Origin: Macrostomum hystrix
Lineage: Eukaryota > Platyhelminthes > Macrostomidae
DNA length: 64,000 nucleotides
Direction of reading: 5' to 3'
NCBI GenBank assembly: GCA_950097015.1
Contig: CATNEN010000002.1
Coordinates: 2,790,001-2,854,000, forward strand
Below the pieces are notes generated by a model. The model did no database searches, was not told the origin of the DNA, and saw only the letters and a list, made by a program, of their open reading frames with translations. Below are positions 1 through 9,515 of this stretch, in pieces. The position numbers were made by a program, and so were the translations under genes. Within the stretch, counting starts at the first letter, position 1; every line of letters begins with the position of its first letter.

Positions 1-104
1 CCTCAGGTCTCCTGTCTTCAGTTCCTGAGGAACCCCAAAGTCAGTCCTTCACCTTCAGGCTGACTTTCCTCTCTTCAGTGCCATGTCTTCTGCTCCTTCC
101 GCAG

Positions 105-913
105 CTACCGGCTGGCACCAGAGCATCAATTCCCAGCCGCTCTGGACGACTGTCTAGCCGCTGTTCGATCAATCATGGCCAACGCGTCAACTCTGGACGT
201 TAATCCGCACCGAATTATGCTTGGTGGCGACAGTGCGGGCGGTCAGTTAGCCGCTTCGGTTACACAGATGATGGCGAACGCCAAGGAGCCGCTAACGCCG
301 CGGCTTCAGATGCTAATCTATCCCATCACCCAGTTGGTGAATTTCCGAACTCAATCGCACAGGGAGAGCTATCGCTCGCCTCTTCTGACTGGCAGACAGG
401 TGGCCGAGGCAGCCAGCCTTTATATCACTGGCCGGCTGGGGCACTGGCGCAGTATCCTTGGCAACGGGCATGTTAGTAAGGCCGTGAGGGCCGCTTATGC
501 CAAGCGGGTGAGTGTCAACTCTTGAGTCCACAAATTCCTAATCCGCAATCACAAATCCTAAGAAAAACTTCCCCTCAAATGCGCAGCTGGGCGAGTCGAT
601 GCCCACAGAGGCCAGTAACATTGACAACGGCCTAGCAACTAAGCTTGAGAAGTTGCTCATCGATCCGAGACTGTCGCCTCTCCTGGCGCCCAGTCTGGAC
701 TCGCTGTACGTTCCGCCTGCCTACATTGTGGCCTGCCAGCACGACCCCCTGCGCAGCGATGCTTACCTGTACTACAAGCGATTGGAGAGATTCGGAGTTC
801 GAGTCTATTATAAGTACTACCCGTGCTATCACAGCTGCCTCACCGGTGACCTAGACGCCAAGCAGATGGTGGACGATATGGTCATGTTTTTCAACAGCAA
901 CGCGCTGCTGTGA
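105..913 (+). CDS. Arylacetamide deacetylase / hormone-sensitive-lipase-like alpha/beta hydrolase, 3' end (two exons)
   Basis: The last two exons of a serine carboxylesterase; the 5' part lies left of the window. Exon 105-507 follows a CAG acceptor and ends AAG CGG before GTGAGT. Exon 587-913 follows GCGCAG and joins in phase 0, ending at TGA. The protein reads YRLAPEHQFPAALDDC, the usual HSL-family approach to the active site. It then has the nucleophile elbow GGDSAGG (Ser codon near 231), the acid region QHDPLRSD (near 742-760) and a late histidine in PCYHSC (near 830). This order Ser-Asp-His and the phrase 'SPLLAPSLDSLYVPPAYIVACQHD' pattern match AADAC/NCEH1-type esterases, which hydrolyse acyl esters or amides, usually at the ER membrane. 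The typical N-terminal membrane anchor would be upstream and is not visible. The final histidine context (YHSC instead of FHGF) is slightly atypical. No canonical AATAAA follows closely, and a minisatellite starts a few bases after the stop. Confidence 0.85.
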
Positions 914-917
914 GGCT

Positions 918-1504
918 GTTTTGAGAAGTAGACTTAATAAGTACATAGAGGTACAATTATGATGATAAGTCGTGTAGGTTTGAGAAGTACGCTCAGGAGC
1001 TGAGAAGTAGACTGTTGGTTAAAAAGTAGACTGAGGTGATAGAAAGTAGACTATGGAACTGAGAAGTAGACGGGAACTGAGAAGTAGACGGGGGATCTCA
1101 GAAGTAGACAGGGGGATAAGAAGTAGACTAGAGAACTGAGAAGTAGACTAGAGAACTGAGAAGTAGACAGGGGAACTGAGAAGTAGACTGATGGGATGAG
1201 AAGTAGATTGGGGGTGAGAAGTAGACTGGGGGATGAGAAGTAGACTTGGGGGTGAGAAGTAGACTGAGGGGATGAGAAGTAGACTGGGGGATGAGAAGTA
1301 GACTGGGGGGATGATAAGTAGACACGGGAACTGAGAAGCAGACTTAGGGGATGAGAAGTAGACAGGGGAACTGAGAAGTAGACTTAGGGGATGAGAAGTA
1401 GATAGGGGAACTGAGAAGTAGACTGGGGAACTGAGAAGTAGACAGGGGAACTGAGAAGTAGACTGGAGAACTGAGAAGTAGACTGGAGAACTGAGAAGTA
1501 GGGT
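918..1504. repeat. Minisatellite, 'gagaagtagac' core, 16-20 bp units
   Basis: Tandem units of the type gaactgagaagtagacaggg with variable length repeat about 30 times. The array starts within a few bases of the esterase stop codon, so it probably lies in its 3' UTR. The same gagaagtag core occurs inverted at 4133-4868 and direct at 5294-5456. Confidence 0.93.
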
Positions 1505-2194
1505 ACGATAGGCTTGTATTATGAGGTGAATGTGAGTGGAATCAAAATTGGCCATTCTTGTGTGAAATGAAGTCAGATGGTGGAAAATGATAATTTTCGT
1601 ATTTGTGCATCGTGTTAATTTAATGTTGCCTTTACAACTGCTACTGTATTTTTTTATCCAAATTATTAGTTTTTACCACAGAATACTGTACAGTGTATTC
1701 TGTGGTTTTTACCTATTTAGAATGGAACATTTTGAGCACTTTGCATTGTAACGGTCGAGTTATTTCGACTAATTTTTATTCCTTCCATTCTGGAAACACT
1801 TCATTTATAACTTCACTATTTATTAACTTATTTCGCATCTTGCTACTAATTACTCGTAGTAGGCTGATTTGCGCATTATCGGTCCTGTATTTTTGTCCTT
1901 CATTTTTTCTACTGATCATGCAGTTGCCGCAGTGGGACGTGTCAAATTTCCCAATTTGCCCATTGCTGCATGATACTTTTAAGCGAGTATATTTTCATTG
2001 TTAAACTTACTGATTTTGTAATGCACTAATTAGTTGCGAGTAGCAATATTTCATTTATCTTCGCTTTAATCAGTTTCAATATAACACATTTTACTGACCC
2101 GGTTTTTCCTATATCTGACATCAGTGCAATTTATTTGCATTGAGATGAACTCCAAATATGATTTATTTGTTTGCTGTTTATTTTATTTCAGGAT
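1505..2194. other. AT-rich intergenic DNA with no gene seen
   Basis: No coding signal with family resemblance is visible. The only structure is a small palindromic insertion at 1677-1704, listed separately. Confidence 0.6.
1669..1712. mobile_element. 28-bp palindromic mini-insertion with 8-bp target-site duplication
   Basis: GTTTTTAC at 1669-1676 is repeated exactly at 1705-1712. Between them lies a 28-bp sequence (1677-1704) that starts CACAGAATAC and ends GTATTCTGTG, its exact inverse. An 8-bp duplication with CA-starting inverted ends is what hAT-superfamily transposition leaves. A second insertion with the same CACAGA/TCTGTG ends and another 8-bp duplication lies at 11085-11138. It could be a vestigial hAT-type MITE or an excision remnant. 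Confidence 0.6.
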
Positions 2195-2660
2195 CAGTTA
2201 GTTAGGATGCTTGTCAGTGTGGGTCAGGATGTGTCAGAGAGGGTCAGGATGCTTGTCAGAGTGGGTCAGGATGTGTGTCAGAGAGGGTCAGGATGCTTGT
2301 CAGTGTGGGTCAGGATGTGTGTCAGAGAGGGTCAGGATGCTTGTCAGTGTGGGTCAGGATGTATCAGAGAGGGTCAGGATGCTTGTCAGTGTGGGTCAGG
2401 ATGTGTCAGAGAGGGTCAGGATGCTTGTCAGTGTGGGTCAGGATGTATCAGAGAGGGTCAGGATGCTTGTCAGTGTGGGTCAGGATGTGTCAGAGAGGGT
2501 CAGGATGCTTGTCAGTGTGGGTCAGGATGTGTCAGAGAGGGTCAGGATGCTTGTCAGTGTGGGTCAGGATGTGTGTCAGAGTGGGTCAGGATGCTTGTCA
2601 GAGTGGGTCAGGATGTGTGTCAGAGGGTCAGGATGTGTGTCAGAGTGGGTCAGAATTGCG
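2195..2660. repeat. Minisatellite, 42-bp compound unit
   Basis: A unit of about 42 bp combines gtgtcagagagggtcaggat and gcttgtcagtgtgggtcaggat and repeats about 10 times. Because 42 is divisible by three, all three forward frames stay open across it. These ORFs are repeat artefacts, not genes. Confidence 0.93.
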
Positions 2661-4005
2661 TCCAGTTCGAATCTGCGGTGTTTCCAGAAAAAGAAACAGT
2701 CGAACGCTGGAAACATACCAATCGGATGATTCCATGCTTAGAATCTACCCAACTGGGCGTTTTCTCGGTGCTTCTTGGTGGCGAAATGGAATCACCCAAA
2801 GAATCCTCCAGTTCGGAAGATTGCATGCTCAGAAACCGCCGAGGAATCGCCCGTAAATAATTCTCTGGTTTTCCCATGGGCCACTGGTTCGGGTGATTCT
2901 TCGGCGGTTTCCGCACAATTTAAGGTTACATCGGCTGCTTCCTGGGTGGTTTCTTTAACTCTTGCGAGATAGGGGGGATTTTGGTAGATTCCACTCCTAT
3001 TTCCTATCTACAAAAAACCCGCCGAAGAAGCAGACGAATTTTTTACAGGGTGTCAGAGGGTCAGGATGTGTGTCAGAGTGGGTCGGAATTGCGTCATCGT
3101 GGGTCAGAATTGCGTCATCGTGGGTCAAGGTGCAGGGTAGGTCAGGATGTGTGTCAGAGTGGGTCAGAATCGCGTCACCGTGGGTCAAGGTGCAGGGTAG
3201 GTCAGGATGTGTGTCAGAGTGGGTCAGAATGCGTGTCAAAGTAGGTCAGGATATGTGTCAGAGGGTCAGGATGTGTGTCAGAGTGGGTCAGAATCGCGTC
3301 ATCGTGGGTCAAGGTGCAGGGTAGGTCAGGACGTGTTACATTATAAATGAATGCCGATTCATACATAAGCGTCATTTCGCTGCTACAGTTTCACACAGCT
3401 AGTCTAATAGAGGCACAGTGCTGTTAGGCCAATTGTGTTAATACATTTGAGCCAAAGCCACACCTAATTCTGAGTTTAATTTGATGAATTCTCTTACAAG
3501 ATTGAATGGAATTCCATGAAGCAGCTATTGCAGGCACTCGAATTGCTGGAGTGTTCCACAGCTTTTTGCAGCTATTTGGCAATTATCGCGTGGTCGCAAA
3601 TTCCTAAAGCTTTTCTATCTGAGCGGAGCGATTAACATATGTAAATTGCTGCTGCGAAGACTCTGAAGGTAGGTTCGCTGTTCTCTGACCTGAGCCGTGT
3701 GCTCATTCTCTCCCTCCTGTCTCTTATTGTCTTTGTTGAATATTTCTACAGGCAGCCCAGCTGCTCACCTTTTAGAGAAGCGATGTAAGAATTCGAAAGA
3801 GAGAGAGACGGGAGAGAGATTGAGTCCAAAGAGTTTTGAGCTAATTGTAGAAAATTTAACTCCGAACTGAACTCAATTCATAACGACCGCGCCAGTGCTT
3901 GGTGGTGTTGACCTTCTGCCTCAACATTTTACTGTGGACAGAACAGCTCAACTGTGTTCTGAACTGAGCACAGGGGAAAACAAAGAGAGATCACTGCAAT
4001 TCCAA
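2661..4005. other. Intergenic DNA upstream of the Ig-domain gene
   Basis: Apart from the array at 3050-3335 this stretch has no recognisable gene. The part from roughly 3340 to 4005 probably includes the promoter and 5' UTR of the Ig gene that starts at 4006. No TATA box or other core element stands out. Confidence 0.5.
3050..3335. repeat. Minisatellite related to the 2195-2660 array
   Basis: Units such as gtcaggatgtgtgtcagagt and gggtcaaggtgcagggtag repeat in a mixed order. The gggtcaggatgtgtgtcagag element is shared with the 2195-2660 array, so the two are one family split by about 390 bp of other sequence. Confidence 0.88.
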
Positions 4006-6756
4006 ATGATGGAGGACCTGTCAGCAAAGCTCCTGGGTGAGACTCATCATCAGCTGCTCTTTAAGTGACCCTAATAATCTTATAATCTCCACTCTACTTC
4101 TCTCGCTCTACTCTCTACTCACTTCTTATTTGAGCTCTACTTCTCACTGTCCCCTCTACTCTACTTCTCACTGTCCCCCTCTACTTCTCACTGTCCCCCT
4201 CTACTTCTCACTGTCCCCTCTACTTCTCACTGTCCCCTCTACTTCTCACTGTCCCCTCTACTTCTCACTGTCCCCCTCTACTTCTCACTGTCCCCTCTAC
4301 TTCTCACTGTCCCCTCTACTTCTCACTGTCCCCTCTACTTCTCACTGTCCCCCTCTACTTCTCACTGTTCCCTCTACTTCTCACTGTCCCCCTCTACTTC
4401 TCACTGTCCCCTCTACTTCTCACTGTCCCCTCTACTTCTCACTGTCCCCTCTACTTCTCACTGTCCCCTCTACTTCTCACTGTCCCCCTCTACTTCTCAC
4501 TGTCCCCTCTACTTCTCACTGTCCCCTCTACTTCTCACTGTCCCCTCTACTTCTCACTGTCCCCCTCTACTTCTCACTGTTCCCTCTACTTCTCACTGTC
4601 CCCCTCTACTTCTCACTGTCCCCTCTACTTCTCACTGTCCCCTCTACTTCTCACTGTCCCCTCTACTTCTCACTGTCCCCCTCTACTTCTCACTGTCCCC
4701 TCTACTTCTCACTGTCCCCTCTACTTCTCACTGTCCCCTCTACTTCTCACTGTCCCCCTCTACTTCTCACTGTTCCCTCTACTTCTCACTGTCCCCCTCT
4801 ACTTCTCACTGTCCCCTCTACTTCTCACTGTCCCCCTCTACTTCTCACTGTCCCCTCTACTTCTCACTCGCACCGGCCCGCCCTCCAGTTCCGGAGCAGT
4901 TTCCGGCCGCCTCGCTGCGCCGTTCCAGCGTGGACTCGCTGTCCCGCTCGCGTCGCGGCAGCTCCGACACGGCAGCCAGACTGGAGGCGGATCTGCGGTC
5001 GCATGTCTTCCAGGCTGCCTGTGAGTCCTGCTTGTCTCATCTGTATTTCACAGATCCCGAAATTCCTAATCCCAATCTTCTCCCTTCCCTCAGCGCCGCG
5101 AGGTCCCGTCTCTCCGATCCCGTTTCCGCCCTGCTTCTCCGGTGACATCAGCGAGGACCTCGAGGCCCAGGTGGACGACAAGGTGACAATCTCGTGCACC
5201 GTGCACGGACACCCGCGACCTGAGGTGGCCTGGCACAAGGACGGAATCCTGCTGCTGCAGAACAGCCACGGCATCGAGGTAGGGGGGACGTAGACTTAAG
5301 AAGTAGAAAGCGGAGATTGAGAAGTAGAAAGGGGAGAGTGAGAAGTAGATAGGGTAGACTTAGAAGTAGATAGGGTTGAATGAGAAGTAGATAGGCAGTG
5401 TGAGAAGTAGATATAGTAGAGTGAGGAGATTGAGAAGTAGATAGGGGAAAGTCAGAAATAAAATTGAGATTGAGTCACTGTTCTCCCCGCCAACTCAGCT
5501 GTGGTCTCACGGCTTTGAGCACAAGCTGGTCATCCCTTACGTCGGTCACGAGCACGCCGGTGTGTACTGCATCGCCGCGGCCAACGCCCTCGGCCGCTCC
5601 GAGTGCCACTGCGTCATCCGAGTGACTGACGAACCAGCTGACAGCGGTGTCGAGACTCCGTCGGCTGCAAATGGTTCGTCGGCTACGCCATCGATGTCAG
5701 CAGTGACTTCGGCGGAGCCAGCGCACCACGGCTGCTGCTCGGCAGCCTGCCATCTGCCACCGGAGCTGCTGAGCTTGTTCAGAGACCAACACTGCCAAGC
5801 CGGCGATCCTGTCCTGCTGGAGTGCGAGGTGGCCGCCTCGCCAGCGCCGCTGGTGAGCGCCTGTCACTCTGGCCCTGTTGACTGTCACACTGACCCTGTT
5901 AACTGTCACTCTGACCCTGTTGGCTGTTACTCTGACCCTGTTGACTGTCACACTGACCATGTTGACTGTCAATCTGACCCTGTTGGCTGTTACTCTGACC
6001 CTGTTGACTGTCACACTGACCCTGTTGACTGTCAATCTGACTCTGTTAGCTGTCACTTGACCCTGTTGGCTGTTACTCTGACCCTGTTGACTGTCACTCT
6101 GACCCTGTTGACTGTCAATCTGACCCTGTTGACTGTCACTCTGACCCTGTTAACTGTCAATCTGACCCTGTTAACTGTCACTCTGACCCTGTTGGCTGTT
6201 ACTCTGACCCTTTTGACCGTCACACTGACCCTGTTGACTGTCACTCTGACCCTGTTGACTATCACTCTGACCCTGTTGGCTGTTACTCTGACCCTGTTGA
6301 CTGTCACTCTGACCCTGTTGACTGTCAATCTGACCCTGTTGACTGTCACTCTGACCCTGTTGACTGTCACTCTGACCCTGTTGACTGTCAATCTCACCCT
6401 GTTGACTGTCACTCTGACCCTGTTGACTGTCACTCTGACCCTGTTAACTGTCACTCTGACCCTGTTGGCTGTTACTCTGGCCCGGAGAGTGAAGACTGGC
6501 ACTCTGGCTGATCGTCACTCAGTCTGTCACTCCCTTCTCGCCGACTCAGGTGACTTGGAGCTTCAACGGCCGTCCAATCAGCTCCGCTGACGAGCGCTTC
6601 CGAGTCTCCAGCTCGGGCCGCCGACATCGCCTCCTGCTGAGCCGGGCCAGCCTTGCTGAGGCGGGAAGGATCTGCCTGACAGCCGAGAACCCGGCCGGGG
6701 TGGCCACCTGCGCAGCGCTGCTCATTGTGGAGGATCCTGACACTGGCTTAGTGTGA
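4006..6756 (+). CDS. Two-Ig-domain (I-set) protein, complete 5-exon gene
   Basis: Exons 4006-4036, 4889-5020, 5094-5278, 5499-5852 and 6550-6756 join with consistent phases (1, 1, 0, 0) and give about 302 aa. I chose the ATG at 4006; the next codon is also ATG. The N-terminus (MMEDLSAKLL) has no signal peptide, so the protein is probably cytoplasmic. Residues about 15-55 are Ser/Arg-rich (RRSSVDSLSRSRRGSS). Ig1 shows VTISCTVHGHP, the VAWHKDG tryptophan and AGVYCIAAANALG. Ig2 shows VLLECEVAASP, VTWSFNG and AGRICLTAENPAG. This is the cytoplasmic I-set type found in myotilin, palladin, MLCK and titin-like proteins, so a sarcomeric or actin-associated role is an inference. In Ig2 the usual Tyr of the Y-x-C motif is Ile. 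Introns 1, 3 and 4 are mostly minisatellite. The orthologue is not identified. Confidence 0.82.
4133..4868. repeat. Minisatellite, 18-19 bp 'ctctacttctcactgtccc' unit, Ig-gene intron 1
   Basis: About 39 copies of ctctacttctcactgtccc, with an optional extra c, fill nearly the whole of intron 1 (4037-4888), up to about 20 bp from the exon 2 acceptor. The reverse complement contains gagaagtagag, linking it to the arrays at 918-1504 and 5294-5456. Long forward ORFs here are repeat artefacts. Confidence 0.95.
5294..5456. repeat. Short minisatellite, 'gagaagtagataggg' unit, Ig-gene intron 3
   Basis: About nine degenerate copies of gagaagtagataggg lie in the intron between exons 3 and 4, starting about 15 bp after the donor. 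Confidence 0.88.
5872..6480. repeat. Minisatellite, 21-bp 'gactgtcactctgaccctgtt' unit, Ig-gene intron 4
   Basis: About 29 copies of a 21-bp unit occupy most of intron 4 (5853-6549). The array begins about 20 bp after the donor. With a unit length divisible by three, several frames stay open in both directions, which explains the spurious ORFs. Confidence 0.95.
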
Positions 6757-6785
6757 GCTCATTAGCCTGCTTGCTTTCAAGCATG

Positions 6786-7272
6786 AGATGAGACACGGCA
6801 TAGATGAGACACGGGAGAGATGAGACACGGGAGAGATGAGACACGGGAGAGATGAGACACAGGAGAGATGAGACACGGGAGAGATGACATATGGGAGATA
6901 TGAGACAGGAGAGATGGGACAGGGGAGAGATTACACACTGCATAGATGAGAAATGGAAGAGATGAGACAGGGGAGATGGGACAGAAGAGATGGGCCAGGA
7001 GAGATGGGACAGGAGAGATGAGACAGGGGAGAGATTACACTGTATAGATATGACATGGGAGAGATGAGACAGGGGAGATGAGACAGGGGAGAGATTACAC
7101 TGTATAGATATGACATGGGAGAGATGAGACAGGGGAGATGAGACAGGGGAGATGAGACAGGGGAGAGATGAGACACGGCATACATGAGACACGGCATAGA
7201 TGAGACACGGGAGAGATGAGACACGGGAGAGATGAGACACGGGAGAGATGAGACACGGGAGAGATGAGACAT
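6786..7272. repeat. Minisatellite, 15-bp 'gagatgagacacggg' unit (first array)
   Basis: Units of about 15 bp (gagatgagacacggg and variants) repeat about 30 times just downstream of the Ig-gene stop codon, probably in its 3' UTR. A duplicated segment containing agattacactgtatagatatgac-type variants occurs twice, near 7021-7080 and 7081-7140. The same unit recurs at 7595-8017 and inverted at 34560-35345. Confidence 0.94.
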
Positions 7273-7594
7273 GTAACGATTTCTTATGCAACAAATTGAG
7301 TCCTCGCAGCAAGAGCCCGTCCATACGGCAGTGAGCTAATTCAGGCCGAGAGTCAAAATATATTTAATTTTAACAGAGCGATAAGGAAAGGGGGTTGGTT
7401 AGAAGGGTAACATGTGCGTGGACTGGCCAGAGGTAAGAGATGAAACGCAGGGGAAAGAAAGAGAGACGAGGTGAGAGCCAATCAGAGCCGAGAGAGAAGA
7501 TAAGGCTAATAAATAAATTGAACAGGCACGGGAAGAGAGGAGAGAGTAAATTAAGAGGGCGCGCGAAATGACAAACCAGGGAGAAGATAATACA
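7273..7594. other. Unique spacer between two 15-bp-unit arrays
   Basis: No gene is visible. It contains AATAAATAAA near 7509-7518, which could serve as the poly(A) signal of the Ig gene. Confidence 0.4.
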
Positions 7595-8017
7595 AGACAC
7601 GGGAGAGATGAGACACGGGAGAGATAAGACACGGGAGAGATAAGACAGGGGAGAGATGAGACATAGGAGAGATGAGACACGGGAGAGATAAGACACGGGA
7701 GAGATGAGACAGGGGAGAGATGAGACACAGGAGAGATGAGACACGGGAGAGATGAGACACGAGAGAGATGAGGCACGGGAGAGATGAGACACGGGAGAGA
7801 TGAGACACGGGAGAGATGAGACACAGGAGAGATGAGACACAGGAGAGATGAGACACGGGAGAGATGAGACACGGGAGAGATGAGACACGGGAGAGATGAC
7901 ACACGGTAGAGATGAGACACGGGAGAGATGAGACACGGGAGAGATGACACACGGTAGAGATGAGACACGGTAGAGATGAGACACGGGAGAGATGAGACAC
8001 GGGAGAGATGAGACAGA
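7595..8017. repeat. Minisatellite, 15-bp 'gagatgagacacggg' unit (second array)
   Basis: About 28 copies of the same 15-bp unit as at 6786-7272, in the same orientation. Confidence 0.94.
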
Positions 8018-8929
8018 GGTGGGTAGGTGTTGTATTTGAGTGTAGTGACCGCAGCTCGAGTACAACAGTAGGTAATTTATCATCCGCCCTCAGGTGCAAC
8101 CAGAAGGTGATTCGGTCTGCAACTAAATTGTTCAACAAACGAGCCGAGAAGCCTACTGAAGATTGGCAAATCACGCCCAGCTACTCGCTAGTGACGTGAA
8201 ATTCAATTTGGTATCAGTTCTGACAGTTCAATTGGTGCCTGTAAATGCAATGAAAGTTTATTATGTTTTATTTATATAAACATGAGTTTGAAAATATTCG
8301 CTAGAGATCAATTTAGTGCATCAGAGTATAACGCTTTGTTTTTTGTTTAACTGTATCCAATTTTTTGTTAAAAAATGAAGCAATTCTAAGAAATGTCTTT
8401 AAGATTTTCATTGTATGCCTCATTAAAATCGATTTAAATCATTTTATTTTTTACGTTTGATTATTGACAAAGTCATCTGTACCATGAAATACCTTAGGCA
8501 ACTTATAAACTTTATTCTGAAAGAGTTCTGAAAGAGTCGAGTCAAACTAATTCTCGAAAAGTTTAGTCAAAATTTCCAAGCTTGCTAGCCTGATGGTTAT
8601 ACGAGGCTTTATTTAATTTTGAAGCTCATTTCTTCTTTGATAATAAAGTCTGCAAAATTTTGTCGATAAATAAACAAAAAAACAGAAACAATTACAGTTA
8701 CGGCAAGCGTATAGTTTGTTAATTTACTGTTTATGAATTGTTGCTAGGTTAAGAATGGATTTTCATATTTAGTGGATTTGAAATTCGAATACAATTTTCC
8801 TGCATAATTAGTTTTAATAGGCACATTAGCAGGTGAAGTATAAGGCTCAAATATTATTCCTTCCTTTCTTATTACAGTTACTTCTACCTTTAAATGGGCC
8901 AATTAGTCCAAGGCAGAGGGTGTGGCGGT
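8018..8929. other. AT-rich intergenic DNA between the convergent Ig and MTCL-like genes
   Basis: No gene is visible. TTTATT near 8607-8612 would read AATAAA on the minus strand and could be the poly(A) signal of the MTCL-like gene. That would put the 8930-9297 array inside its 3' UTR. Confidence 0.4.
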
Positions 8930-9297
8930 AAAGGGCCAACCTTAAGTTGAGGGGTGGTGGGGGTAAAGGGGCCAACCCCAAGTTGAGAGGCGGTGGATGG
9001 GTTAAAGGGGCCAACCCCAAGTTGAGAGGCGGTGGATGGGTTAAAGGGGCCAACCCCAAGTTGAGAGGCGGTGGATGGGTTAAAGGGGCCAACCCCAAGT
9101 TGAGAGACGGTGGTTGGTTTAAAGGGGCCAACCCCAAGTTGAGAGGCGGTGGATGGGTTAAAGGGGCCAACCCCAAGTTGAAAGACGGTGGTTGGTTTAA
9201 AGGGGCCAACCCCAAGTTGAGAGGCGGTGGATGGGTTAAAGGGGCCAACCCCAAGTTGAGAGGCGGTGGGTGGGTTAAGGGGGCCAACCCCTAGTTT
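8930..9297. repeat. Minisatellite, 39-bp unit
   Basis: About nine copies of a 39-bp unit contain ggggccaaccccaagttg followed by agaggcggtggatgggtt. It lies just past the stop of the minus-strand MTCL-like gene, probably in its 3' UTR. Confidence 0.94.
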
Positions 9298-9358
9298 GAG
9301 TATTCTCAAGGCTAACAAGAGTATAAAACAGAACTAATCAAGGCAAGTCAAGCAGCGG

Positions 9359-9470
9359 TCAATTTTTACCGGTTCTTGAGACAGCCGGCGGTCGGTCAGT
9401 CTTAATTGCCCGCAGAGTGACACCGAAACGGCTGCTGACTGCAGCTGGCTCCTTAGGCTGCGGTTTCACT

Positions 9471-9515
<45 letters not shown>

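Noticed and set aside
4037-5293. 418-aa forward ORF ending in an Ig-like segment
   Set aside because: Most of it is the intronic 18-19 bp array. Only the parts covered by exons 2 and 3 are coding, and the array is removed by splicing.
7370-8174. Long minus-strand ORFs rich in SHLSRVSSLPCLI
   Set aside because: Translations of the 15-bp minisatellite (unit length divisible by three), open in several frames, with no non-repeat domain.
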